From Balanoglossus misakiensis (Eukaryota > Hemichordata): 64,000 nucleotides of DNA. This document shows, one piece after another, positions 22,761 to 36,324 of this stretch (its first letter is position 1; every line of letters begins with the position of its first letter). Location of the stretch: the NCBI GenBank assembly GCA_040954595.2, contig CM082594.2, positions 9,610,001 to 9,674,000 of the forward strand. Direction: 5' to 3'. The notes under the pieces were generated by a model. That model worked only from the letters and a program-made list of their open reading frames with translations. It had not been told where the DNA came from and ran no database searches. A program made the translations under genes and the position numbers.

Positions 22761-24720
22761 TTTTTAAAAAGCAAAAGAGAAGAAGTAGAACTCAGGAATG
22801 CATTGCTAGGAAGACTCAGACAATGTTAGCTATTTATTTTTTTTGTAAATTATACTGCGAAGTGTTTTTTGCAGATGAGGATCAACAAGGAGATGCCACT
22901 CAAAGTGTATTGACATCATGATAACCATGACAACCAGCTCCTCAAGCTGGTTGAAAATTGCTTTGTAAAATTGATGTACTGGTAAATATTCATAAGCATT
23001 GTTCCAATTATGTCTCAGAAATTCAGAAAATATCATCATTATTTAAATGAATTATTGTCATATATGTGTAAATAACATTTTTGCTGTTCTGGTTGTTGTG
23101 GCCAGGCTTCCTTCAACATTATAGTTTGATCCATGTACGTGATTTTGGGAGCTTGGCAGTTTAGACGCCGGATAATGTCCAAGAGAGTACAAAGAATTCT
23201 AGTTTCGTAATTTATGGCATAATACAGACTGGCATCAAGAGGTGAATGGTCAGTGCAGCTGTTTAAAAATTTCGATTTTTCATTTATACAAACGTGATAT
23301 TTATGCTCATATTGCCATGTTGAATTGCCGAGATAATGGATAGCGTTTGATAGTCATGAATAATCAGAAAAACATTTACACAGTTTTTTTATGAATAGAC
23401 ACATTTTAACAAAAGTCTTTGTTGACCATCTGTGTGCAAGTAGACTTTTTCTGTGCTTAGTGGGAGTTTGGGAATGATCAGAATGAATAGAACCATAATT
23501 TTTCGGGACCAAGGAAGATCTTTTAACTACTGAAGCAATAGAGGCAGTGGCCAAATGGGGTCATTGTTACTATGGAAACACAGGCTATTACAATTTGTTA
23601 ATAATCTTGGATCATATCTTGTTTCAAAATTCAATCTTTTTCAGTAGAAGAGTATCATTAAATGTATTGGATACCAATATTAGAGTACAGATCTAGAGTG
23701 TTGAAATGTATATAAGACGTTTTTAGGGTTCACAAGAAAATCATACAATGATCTCATACAACATTTATAGGGTGATTTCAACCATAATACATGCACAATA
23801 TTTCTATGAAAAATCTTTTCTTTCATGTCTGTCTGTATGTCTTTGAGGTTGTCCCATGAACCTATTAGGTATAAACCTTGTCTTGGTACTCAAGGAATCT
23901 TGTCTTTTCCAAGAAACAAACATTTTTGCACCATTCTATTTATTCTTATACATAGAGTTTTAATAATGGCTATAAACAACTCTTTCATGGAAAACTTTGA
24001 TGTGTACCGATTCGACGTGATCTCTTTCAACTTGTGTGTCTGTCTGTAAAGCAGCCTTGCTGTATATTGCACACACAATCACAGATGTTGACATTTTCAC
24101 TATAACATGATTTTCATCTTTCATGAAATGTCTGCCGTTACCGTGAATGTGAGAATCTACATTATGTTACAATTTATGTTCAAGATATGTTCAACTTCAG
24201 TTTAATTTCAGCACATAACAGACAGGACTTTAATTTTACATCACAGACCCTCAATTGTCATTTTTTGTACAAATTTTGGTAATTTCATGAATTTTGCAAG
24301 TTTTACAATCATCTGAAATTTCAATGCTCTGTTTTTATGATGCCAATTTTCTTTGTTATAAAATGTGTAAATATCACGGTACTCTAAATGCTGTTTCACT
24401 GCATATGAAAATCATTCCGGGCTTTCATTATTTTTTCGATTCACCTTCACACAAATATTCTAGTCGATGTATTTTTTTGTGAACTTTGCAGGTGTTTTAT
24501 TTATATGTTCTCAATTGTGTGAATCGTGGTTTAAAATAAACGAGTACCTTTTCTAACTTCCTGTTTATCTTTGCCATTGAAGCATAGGAGCTAATGTTGT
24601 TCCAGTGTTTATCTTCCCAGTAGGTGTCAAGAACAGTTCTCAGTTAGACCAATCACAAGGTGAAGTCAGGACAAATCAACAACAACAACAACGCAGTACA
24701 ACTTTTTATGTCAGGTAAAG
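22761..24720. other. LMLN 3' UTR and convergent spacer to GTPBP4
   Basis: AT-rich sequence without recognised genes. AATAAA at 24535-24540 is the best plus-strand poly(A) signal, which would imply a 1.8-kb LMLN 3' UTR. A phase-compatible orphan exon candidate lies at 24621-24714 (separate entry). Confidence 0.5.
24535..24540 (+). promoter_or_regulatory. Candidate LMLN poly(A) signal
   Basis: AATAAA preceded by a T-rich stretch, 1.8 kb past the LMLN stop, and the last canonical plus-strand hexamer before the convergent gene. Confidence 0.4.
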
Positions 24721-25251
24721 TTTATTGATTTCTTTGTGTGGAAATTTTCATATTTTACCATTCTCCTTCAATCATAGTATTTTATTATCTTGCATTAGAC
24801 TTTAATATTTTATTGAAATACATGTCATATTATACTTGTATCACATTTGACATAACTGCTAGAATGTTGATGATACATATTCCATGATTGTTGTACAGTT
24901 ACTGGTTTAAATTCCCCCAAAATTGAAAAAAGAAGACTTAAAATATTGATAATTTAAGACCATTTAACGTCTGTCAGCTTTGCCCATTTTCTTTTTGCCA
25001 GCATACAGATGTCTCGGCATGGCTGTGGGTATCATTCTGTCTGCTTCGCCGATTTTACCGTATCTGTTGCCTCTCCTCTGAGATAATTTAGATAAATTCT
25101 TGGCCTTCTTGCGCATCTGGAAGAGGAATGATGATAGTGATATTATTATTAACTGTTTCTGCCTGTCTTCAGGTTATTTGGGGTTACAGCAAGTAATGGT
25201 AGTCGGTGTGGTTTGGAAGAGACATCTGACCTCTGTACGACCTCAAAACAG
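24621..25251 (+). other. Two phase-compatible orphan exon candidates
   Basis: Candidate X, 24621-24714, has an acceptor ending TCTTCCCAG, enters in phase 1 and leaves in phase 2 at a GTAAAG donor; it encodes a polar stretch with five Gln codons. Candidate Y, 25173-25251, has a strong acceptor (CTGCCTGTCTTCAG), continues the phase and encodes [20 protein letters not shown] followed by CTTSKQ. Reading past its weak GTACCA donor gives six more codons and then TAA at 25267-25269. X enters in the same phase in which LMLN exon 15 leaves, so X+Y could be an alternative LMLN C-terminus, but Y lies antisense inside a GTPBP4 intron. No family recognised. Confidence 0.3.
24721..24726 (-). promoter_or_regulatory. 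Poly(A) signal of GTPBP4
   Basis: TTTATT on the + strand (AATAAA on the minus strand), about 240 bases downstream of the GTPBP4 stop codon. Confidence 0.55.
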
Positions 25252-28200
25252 GTACCACTAAAATTGAACTAATTCTAGTTTTATAAATGTCGCGTTGCCC
25301 AATGTTATGCTTTAGTTTTACAGTTTCCTGTAGTAACACAGGAAACGCTCATAAGCTTTGATATGATAGGCAGGATACTGCTTTGATGGTGGAAAATAGA
25401 CACTGCAAACCAATCACAAGGTCTGTTACAAAAGAGCTCATCATACTCACAGTCTCATCCCTAACACCAGACAGATCACGTGGTGTGCGAGAGCTACTCC
25501 TGGTACGTCCGACTGAATCAGTACGTTGTCGTTTCCTCACCAACGGAGTCTTGCTTCGAGATCGGCTCCGCGTGTAGTGGCCCTGTAACAAGAGGATAAG
25601 AATCTGTTGCCAGCATTTTTCACACAGAGTTGGAAAAGAAGTTGGAGATTTTCTGTTGTGTGATATTAACGTCTGACATGTCTATACTAAGAATCACATA
25701 CCTCGCTCTCAGGTTCCACCCCAAGTTCTCCCATCTCTCTCTCAAAACGACTTCTCTTTCCCTGAAACAGAAACAAAGTCATACGGACATTTAATTAAAG
25801 CAAATCAAAGGAAAAAATGAATGCAAGTTTTCTAACAGCAGTTGCTCTGATTTCATTTTTTGTCAAAAAAATCTCAAATACCTTGAGAGCAGTCCGCGGC
25901 ATGACAGGTTTTTGCACTTTTCTTTTTTCTTTCGATTCCATCATGATGATCTTCCTTTTGTTACGAATCCTGTAGAGCAAAAAAACATGTTGTTCTGATT
26001 CACGATTGATAACATCAGTCACAGTAAGACACTCCAGTTGCTAATACCTTGGGGCATTGGTGTCAATAGCATCAAGAATTTAACCTCATTAAGAGTCTTC
26101 TTCAAATGTTTCCAAATGAATACTTACTTTGACGCCAATTTTCTAATCCCCTGCATTTCTTCATCATCAGAAGACTGGAAATTAACAAAAAAGAAAATAA
26201 AACCAAGTTAAAAAGAACTCTAAATAATATTCCTACTTTTATCAACCCGTCCATCATCTAAAGATATTTCAATGTAGATCGAAGTTGATTTTTCTCACCA
26301 TATCCTCGTCATATTCTCCAGCTGCAACTCTCAATTCCTCTTCCTTCTCCAACTCTTCCAATTTCTTTTCGATGTCTGGATCGATATAATCAGCAATATT
26401 ACGACCGTGCCACAGTTCAGGGATGACATCGTATTTCTCGTCTTCAGGCACAAGATAATGCTTCTGCAAGTCAAGCACGTACTCATCCTCCATTTCAATT
26501 TCAATGTCACGTTCAAGTTTCTTGCGTTTTCCCTCTATCTGCATGGCTGCCTTTTTCTGTTTGACACCTTCCGGAATGCACGGTGGCCTTACCTGTACAG
26601 AGACAAACACAGAAACTCTTAAAAAAGATATTCATAGTACTGTTCGCCATACCTAATTTAATTCCACTGGAAAAGCTCGAGCTCGAAAACTGGTGAAAGA
26701 AATTTAAGGTAAAAAAATTGGAAGTGATGTCTTTAATTGATAAGTGCCTTACCTTGGAATCTCTCTGTGTAGGGACTGCCAGATGCAATCGATTCAAAAC
26801 ATCATTGACTTTCCTTCCCTTGATCTTGCCTTCAACTCTCTGAGCGAGAAGTCGATCACATGCCTAGACAACAGAACAGATAATTCTATAACTTTACCAA
26901 TATTGACAAAGTAAGTCTACAACACGTCTTGATGAATATTTGGTTGATGAACTGAATTATAGTTCAAATTTCTGCGAGCAATACATTATATATTTACAAC
27001 AAGAATTGAAAATGTGACTGACCTCAGTTTTGACCTGGATTACTCCTTCCTCTGTGACAGTACTCATTTGTAAGACTGGTATCCCTTCATCATCAAAGTC
27101 TTGAAGAAATTTCTGCAATCAAATTTTTTCCGTTATTTCATAATAATCATTTCCACATCAAAATCATGCAAGGCAAACAACGACTGATTCAAAATGTCTT
27201 GAAGAGGAGTCTTCGCTGTGAAAAAACTCACCTTTTCGTCTTCAAGAAGTTCTTCAGGTCTTATGACATCAATTTTATTAGCGATGACCATCAGTGGTTT
27301 ATTCGCAAATAATGGTTGAATATTCTTGAAGAGTGCCACCTATAATAAGAATAGGCACTATATGTTAAACACCCACACTGATGTAATCAAGTGCTTGCTG
27401 CATATACATTGTGATAACTGTAAGTAATATCAGCCCCTTTATACTTAGTCTGACCTACCTGTTCTTCAATGGTACGACCACACTGCTGTGATACATCCAT
27501 GATGTAGAGGACAGCAGCTCTGAGATGTGCTAATGCAGTGATGGCTTGCATTTCAATGGTATTTCTTTCCTCCAGTGAGTGATCCAGAATTCCTGGCGTG
27601 TCCACCACTTGCCAGCGAAGATATCTGTAATCCGTGTGACCAACAAAGAGAGATTTTGTGGTAAATGCATACGGTTGGACTTCAACATCTGCCCTTGTGA
27701 TCTGTAAGAAAAACAATATGATTGGGTGGTTAATTGATTGATTTGCTGACTGATTCAATGTTGGGTGATTCAGCAAAGACTTAACCTATAAGTCCTTCAG
27801 TACACAGCAAAATTCTTTTGGTAGCAATAATGTCTTCTATACTCAGTACAAGCCACACAGACAGGCTTTAAGATTCAACTCACCTTGTTGATAAAGCTAG
27901 ATTTCCCCACATTGGGGAACCCACAAATAAGCAGTGTTCTGGTGTTTGGATCTATGGAGGGAAGTCGAGACAAATGTTGCCTGACTTGCTCAAGGTATTC
28001 CAAACTCTGGTTTTGTCTCTTCATGATGGTACACATTCTGCCGAGTGCAGCCTTTTTCAACTGTTTGCATCGATACAAAGAGTCTGCATACTTCAAGAGT
28101 CTGACGTAGTCTTTTGAAACACTGTAGGTTTGAGAAGAAAAGATGCATGTAGTGACGATGAGTCTTGGACCTTGAACAGTCTTCAAAAGGGATTACGAAT

Positions 28201-29089
28201 TTTCAGTACACAGATCCTGCTGCTAACTTACTTGTCTATGAGGTGTTTAGCTGTGTTGATCTGCCCCAGAGCTAGTTTGTAATGGTCTTTATCATAGAGG
28301 ACGTTCATCAAATCAGCGTAGAATGGATGGATATCCTGTAATGAAATAACATTTTACAACATTAATTTAAAGATCAGTTCTGAATACAAACACTCATTGC
28401 TGCTTATATTTATTTTCTGTGAGCTTAAAGTTCTGCTGTCTTTTTGAAAGAGGATGAATATAAACAAGACTAACTCACCTCTAATTTAGGGAAATCACTG
28501 ATTATCTCCGTGAGTTTATCATGATAATTCTGTTGGGTGTAACGAACTTTTCTCATGTAAAAGTGACGGATTCTTCCAATTGCATAATGCTTGTGAATCA
28601 CAGTTGGTGTCTTCCTCTGGGTCTTTGACAAAACAATGTCAATGAAATCCTGTGAATGAAGAAATGTACAACGCTATAAGTCCACATGATATGATAAGGC
28701 ATGTCATCCAATGACTGTGTGGTGGCAGTATCTTTTTCAAGTGGACAGCCAAGTGAAAAGTCGATGTTCGACCAACTCTTCACTTTCTATATGGTTAATT
28801 TGGCTAGATCTTCACATGTCACTGTATACCCCGTGGCCGGGGTCATAGCAATTTTAGGATCATTCTACTTCCTATATGCACTGCAGTGTTTAAAAGTCTA
28901 TACACTGCAGCTGGTACCATTGGTACGTAGAGTGGACCCATGGAAACATTTGCGGTGGGTCACAACACGATTCAAATCACACCAACAGACCGTGACAGTA
29001 CCTGATTTTCTCGAGGCTTTACGAAATCGAAAATTACAAACCTTAGCCGAAGGAACCACGGTGATCTTTTTGAAATTATAGTGTGACAT
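24964..29089 (-). CDS. GTPBP4: Nucleolar GTP-binding protein 1 (NOG1/GTPBP4)
   Basis: Obg-family GTPase needed for 60S ribosomal subunit maturation in the nucleolus. Fourteen coding exons: 29042-29089, 28479-28649, 28232-28335, 27884-28121, 27459-27701, 27232-27339, 27023-27112, 26753-26863, 26299-26592, 26128-26174, 25882-25969, 25702-25761, 25451-25582, 24964-25116. All are GT-AG and phase-consistent, giving 628 residues (human about 634). It starts [16 protein letters not shown], as NOG1 proteins do. Motifs: P-loop GFPNVGKS at 175-182, Thr201/Thr202 in the G2 region, DTPG at 221-224, NKID at 289-292. The NOG1-specific segment [20 protein letters not shown] follows G3. The C-terminus has RS-like repeats, [13 protein letters not shown] and a basic [10 protein letters not shown] tail for nucleolar targeting. 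Head-to-head with HP1, suggesting a shared promoter. Confidence 0.97.
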
Positions 29090-29421
29090 CTTTCTTTCCT
29101 TTGCACTGCCAACATGTGCATTTTATGACCTTTGACCAGCACAGCGCCACCATGGGGTAAAGCGATTACTGGATAAGCTTCACACAAATTTAAGCAGTTT
29201 CTATTCGTTTCTCATCAACATTTAAATATAGAACATATTTTTATGCGTGGGATAAAATTTGGTACTAACAGTAAGAAAATAATGTACCGTGGATTATCTT
29301 GTTATGAGATTTGTTGAATTGCCGAAGAACCCGGATGATGTCACTACGCTTGCGCAATTACGAGCTTTCCCGCGAATTGTGGTCCTCTTTTCAATCCCGA
29401 TTTTTGATTCAAACACTCCAG
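29090..29421. promoter_or_regulatory. Divergent promoter region of GTPBP4 and HP1, with HP1 5' leader exon
   Basis: About 250 bases separate the GTPBP4 start codon from a probable noncoding first exon of the HP1 gene that ends at 29421 with a textbook GTAAGT donor. The leader exon probably begins near 29330, where CpG and GC content rise (TTGCGCAA, TTCCCGCGAA). No TATA box is obvious. The extent of the leader exon is inferred. Confidence 0.45.
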
Positions 29422-31614
<2,193 letters not shown>

Positions 31615-33456
31615 CATTTATTTTTTAAACAAAAAGAACAAAAAAGTTTAAGTTGGAGTATATTGTTGTGAGATCTAACTGTCATGATCACCGGTTTTGA
31701 CTCTTTATCTCGACATTCTGATGGCTGTGTTGTTGCCATGGTTCTGTGGAGTTGCCAGGAAGGAAGTTCCAAAATGCACGAAGAAGCAACTGGGGAAGAA
31801 ACGGCTTTGAGCGATCACAATCACCAGATGCGGGACTGCTTGTGTACTTACACGGAAGACTCGGACTAACTGGAAAAAAAATCACCGCTCTGTTCACATC
31901 TGGGTGTTTGTTTCTTTGCTAACCGGCGGGATCAATCATCGAATACTAATGGAGTGACATTTATATCCAACAGTTACAGTTACAGAGTTCAAAATTTCCA
32001 CTTGTGTTCCTTTTTTTCTGGCGGTATCCTATTCTTCATTAGGAGGAATTCTATCAGATAGCAAAAGCCCCAGCATTATTTACCTTGTATTATTTTGTTG
32101 GTTCATAGTTTGTTAGGATATAAATGCCGCTCCAGGTAAAAGAGAGAGGGAAAGGGCACAGAAGGAGGGTTGGGCACTTTATTTTTTAAAAAGTTTTCAC
32201 CTTTTGGTATTGTTACCTTTCAACCAAAAGGATGATATTTTTTCTGAAGTGTTAAACAAACATTGTACAAATTATACTATATTGGTTGTGTTTAGTTCAC
32301 AGAAGTTAATCGTTTCTAAGATTTACTGTTTCAAAGTTGTTCCTGTTGTAGTTTATTTTGTCTTTACAGATGAACGCTATATGCTGTACAGTCTTCAACC
32401 ATGCTTATGACAAGGGTTAGTTCAGTGTTTACCCCGTGCTGCTCAGACTGCAGATCATATATTATAAAAATCTGTTTCTCTTCATTTTGTAGGTTATTTC
32501 CAAACATTTGATAATCATGAGCTGATCGTAATTTCTAGTTACTATGAAAAAGTTATTTTTAGAACAAAATGTAGTTCGTAGCCAGTTAACGTAGTCCAGG
32601 AAGAAGGTTGGATTGCCGATATAAGACAAATTCTGTACCCCAAGACTGTCGAGTCAGATTCTTCCAATACAGAAAAAGCACACGGCCATACAACTTGAAA
32701 ACGGATGTTCAGGACATACTAAATTCCACTGAAGTGATGTTTTCCTGGTCCCAAGTTTGTGTGTGTAAAGCTGTTGAGACGTTTTGAGTGATTGGGGTAC
32801 AGAGAGACTGTCAAAAGTACAGAACATTTTTTTATAAAGATAGTACATGCTGTTACAAATTTATTTTGAAGTGTTGAGTAACTGATTGCATTGAAGGAGT
32901 TGGCTTGTAGGAATCCAAGCAGTTACCTCCATTGATTTCAAACGGTCAAAAGCCAGCCTTCTTGTCACTATTTTACCTTGTTCACAGTTTTGGCATTTTA
33001 AATAAATGTTCCTGTTATAAAACTGTGCGCGTGTTGCTTTTGTGTAGACCCCACACACCCTCAAGGTGCTCTCTGCTTATGACCGAGAGATGACACAAAA
33101 CAATATTGATCTGAAGTTGCCCTTTTATGAGCCACTTTAATATGACTTTAAATCTATGGATATAAAAAAGTAACACATGAGTGTTTTTTATGACTGACAA
33201 TTGCGGAATTCAGTATATGCAATGAAATGTATACAAATATTTTACAGGTTTTTGAAAGGGGGTAATGTATTTGTCAAAGAGATTTTCCATGCAGTCTCGT
33301 GATAAAATTCATATACATGTAATTCAGTTGTTAAAAAATTGATTATTTAAAATGATAGTTTCATGATTATTTCTGAAAAACTTAAATTTAAAAATCACTT
33401 GAAATCTGAAAAGTGGTATGTACTGGGTAATGGCACACTTGGTGTTTATGTCGGTG
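31615..33456. other. HP1 3' UTR and convergent spacer to SKAP
   Basis: Long AT-rich 3' UTR. AATAAA at 33001-33006 is the clearest plus-strand poly(A) signal (about 1.4 kb after the stop). TTTATT at 32860-32865 is a possible minus-strand signal for the facing SKAP gene, in which case the two 3' UTRs overlap by about 140 bases. No coding sequence seen. Confidence 0.5.
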
Positions 33457-35559
33457 TCATTCAATTTCTAGATCATACGCTTTCATGACATACTCTTTGG
33501 GGAAAAAGCCCACTTTATCTTTTGTCTCTCCAATCCACCACTTAAATTCTTCACATTCATCCAACGTATTTATAACATGGATGAAATCTCCGCGTTTGAA
33601 GTTGAGCTCATCACTCTTCTGCGACTTGCAATCCCACATTGCCACGTAAATATTGTTGTAGTCGTACTCCCAGTTGGAGCACTGCATGACGGCCACCGTC
33701 TTCTTGGGAACTTCTGCTTTCTCCGCTTCCTGTTTGGGAATGATTTCTGTAAATAACACCGACTTGTTGGGCTGGACCACCTCTTCTGGAATTGGCTGAA
33801 CATTGTCGCTACCCTCTGGTGGGGCGGACACATCATCGTATACTTCACCATCATCTTCTTCTTCGATTGGCTGAACAGAATCTAGTAGATGAGAGAGAAT
33901 AAGAGAGCATCTTACAGGTATGTAGAATGGCCCCATTTTATTTTGAGTGGATGTACTTCTTTGAAACAATGGTTTTCATTGATTACAAAGGTAGAATCTT
34001 ACATTAGCGGCAGATTTTTATTACTCACCATTTGCTGTTGGCTGTACGTCTGTCTGTTGTTGGCCGCTGGCAGCCTTTATGGCTTCCATCCAGTCATTCA
34101 TGTCTTGTGTGCTGCATGCAATAAACTGAAGAGTAAACAGTTCCAAAATTGCTAAAGGTTAATGTGCATACTGTATTGATTATAGCCTATGGACACCCTT
34201 TGTTCTATTTTGATTAGAACCGATCAAATTGTGTAATTATTCCAATGGTGGTTATTTAGGTATTCTGCCAGTTACTTTACCTGAAAATCTCTTTTCTCGG
34301 GATGCGTGATTTCAAAACAGAAATCTTTTTTCTTGTTTTTCTTCTCCGGAATGTGCGGTGCTGACTTGACTGAGTAGCCCACTAAGTTCACTACATTCTT
34401 CTGTTTCTTGTCGTTCGGTTTGGTGTAATAATAGAAATAACTGTCTTTGATGACACACCATCGTTTTTGCCAGGAACCAATTCCAATTTGGCCTTCTGAA
34501 CATCATAAAACATAAATTTAATATACAGATATGCATTTTTAGCAAACATAAATTTAAGTGTTTTACCAAATGTGTAAACTGATAATGTGACATATTACCT
34601 TTCCGCTTTTTGTCAAGGTAACCAGTTTTCTTTGTGCCAAGAAGTTCATTGGCAGCCACTGGTCCTGTGATCATCTTGGCTGTTGATAAACAAATCAAAA
34701 AGTTCCTGTTATATATTCTTACCAACACTTTCTGTAAGTCAGACAGAGGTCATGCAAACAGCATTGATATTCTACCTACCATCATCGTACAATAAGCCAT
34801 CATCCATACTTTTAGAATCATCAGCGGTATCTGCCTCGACCACACTTGGAGTTGGAGCAGTTGCTGGTTCTGGTACTTGTTCCCCTGATCCAGCTTCATC
34901 GTAGATGTCATCCATAATTCCTTCTTCACTTTTATCATCTGACGGCAGAACTTCAACATCAGCATATTCCTCCTCTGGTTCTGGGATTTAAAAAAGGCAT
35001 TGTTGTAGTTTAACATTAACCCTTATCATGCAAAGTTTATCTGGTGTCATTCTTTACAGAACCGTTTTATTAAAGTTAAGAACAAGATCCGGGCCCCAAT
35101 CGTGAGTATACTTTACATCCTTAATTCCAGAACATCCCGGACATTCATGAAACCATATTTAATATTTTGTTCATTTTAATTTCATGATGAGCAGCTGAAA
35201 CATGTCACTCACCCTCAGGGACTACCTCACTTGCTTTCATGCCCGATCGTAATTTTTCTTCATCGTCTGTGGCTATTTTTGTCCGAAGATTACTTATTTT
35301 TGTGATCAATTCTTCTTTCTTTTTATTTGCATCCTTGCTGAGTTTTTCTTTCTTTAAAACATTTGTTAGGAAATGTTCAACATCTGCAGGGAGAACAGAA
35401 AATTACATGACCGTGATCGAAAAGTTGGAAAACGCCCCAACACCACAACGCGGAAGTAAATATTAGTAATTTGCTTGTTTTTAATGAAATGATCGAAAAC
35501 GCACAATTTTTCTTACCTTTCATTGCATTTTTAACGTCTGTTATAATTGACTCCATCAT
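33457..35559 (-). CDS. SKAP2: Src kinase-associated phosphoprotein (SKAP1/2-like adaptor)
   Basis: Cytoplasmic adaptor with PH and SH3 domains acting downstream of Src-family kinases in integrin adhesion and immune signalling. Exons 35517-35559, 35213-35383, 34780-34980, 34599-34679, 34281-34495, 34029-34125 and 33457-33881, GT-AG and phase-consistent, give 410 residues (vertebrate SKAPs about 350-360; the extra length is mostly acidic linker). The N-terminus is helical and Lys-rich, as in the SKAP dimerisation domain. Tyrosines in acidic context (EEEYADVEV, DDIYDEAG, GLLYDDG, EVYDDV) are likely kinase or SH2 sites. The PH domain, about 154-260, starts TKKTGYLDKKRK and ends FIACSTQDMNDWMEAI. 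The SH3 domain, about 347-404, has the SKAP-type YVAMWDC, SDELNFKRGDF and WWIGE. The choice between SKAP1 and SKAP2 is not resolved. Divergent from SMUG1, whose leader starts within about 200 bases. Confidence 0.92.
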
Positions 35560-35755
35560 TATACGCGAATGTTTGCTGCTGATCAGAGTTTAAAGTTGTT
35601 CATTGCCTCTCAGTACTAATCCATTTCGTGCGCGTCCTTAGAAGTGCGCGTCTAACTTTACTGAATATTTACTTCCCGGAAATTTACATATATCACGTGA
35701 CTGGGTGACCTAAGGGCACTGCGGCCACTGCACTGACTACTGTGATCCGGTCGGG
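35560..35755. promoter_or_regulatory. Divergent promoter of SKAP and SMUG1 with palindromic E-box
   Basis: Only about 196 bases lie between the SKAP start codon and the first ATG of the SMUG1 leader. A perfect TCACGTGA palindrome (35693-35700) fits USF/MITF/MYC-type bHLH factors. ACTTCCCGGAA at 35671-35681 contains an ETS-like core. No TATA box. Confidence 0.55.
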
Positions 35756-35980
35756 ATGGACGTAAACAATCTGCTAATTCAGTGCTCACTATTCTGTAGT
35801 TTTAATTTCCATCCAACTGAACTTTTCACGGTGACTGTGCTTGTACAAAGTGCACGTAAACCAAAACTTCGATCGCGCCGCCACACGTCCACATTTGGAA
35901 ATGATTATTCAAAACAGCTGTTTCGTCAGTGTGTAACACGGTTCCTACGGATGCAGTTGCTGCATCGTACGTATACATAA
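35756..35980 (+). CDS. Upstream ORF in the SMUG1 5' leader (74 codons)
   Basis: ATGG at 35756 opens a 74-codon frame ending just before a strong GTAAGT donor at 35985. The spliced leader then joins an acceptor at 36286-36287 (TTTCTAG), and the SMUG1 ATG follows at 36325. The peptide starts MDVNNLLIQCSLFCSFNFHP and becomes very basic (RKPKLRSRRH). I know no homologous family. It may be a regulatory uORF that lowers SMUG1 translation, or simply chance in a 5' UTR. The exon is inferred from splice signals only. Confidence 0.35.
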   Translation: MDVNNLLIQCSLFCSFNFHPTELFTVTVLVQSARKPKLRSRRHTSTFGNDYSKQLFRQCVTRFLRMQLLHRTYT

Positions 35981-36324
35981 AAAGGTAAGTCTATACACTT
36001 GCGATAAATAAATAAATGGTTTAGAGAGTTCCAGTTACTAAACAAGACATGCTCCTTTTAAACAGGCATGTTTAAACAAGAAAAATACTGCTGGTGCTAA
36101 TATAATGTGCTCGTGGATTCGGAAGAGCAGATAGAGATGTGAATGTCATGGGCAGGGCGCCCCCATTGTCTAGTTTCGACTCTTTTTCATACTCAAATAT
36201 TTTCATGAAATTCAAAGAGGAAATTACCAGTTGAAGGTTTACAACATTCACACAAGTGATTTTTTTATTTTCACGTGTGCTTTCTAGAATCTAGAAAGGA
36301 ATTGGACAAACCACTTGGAAAACT

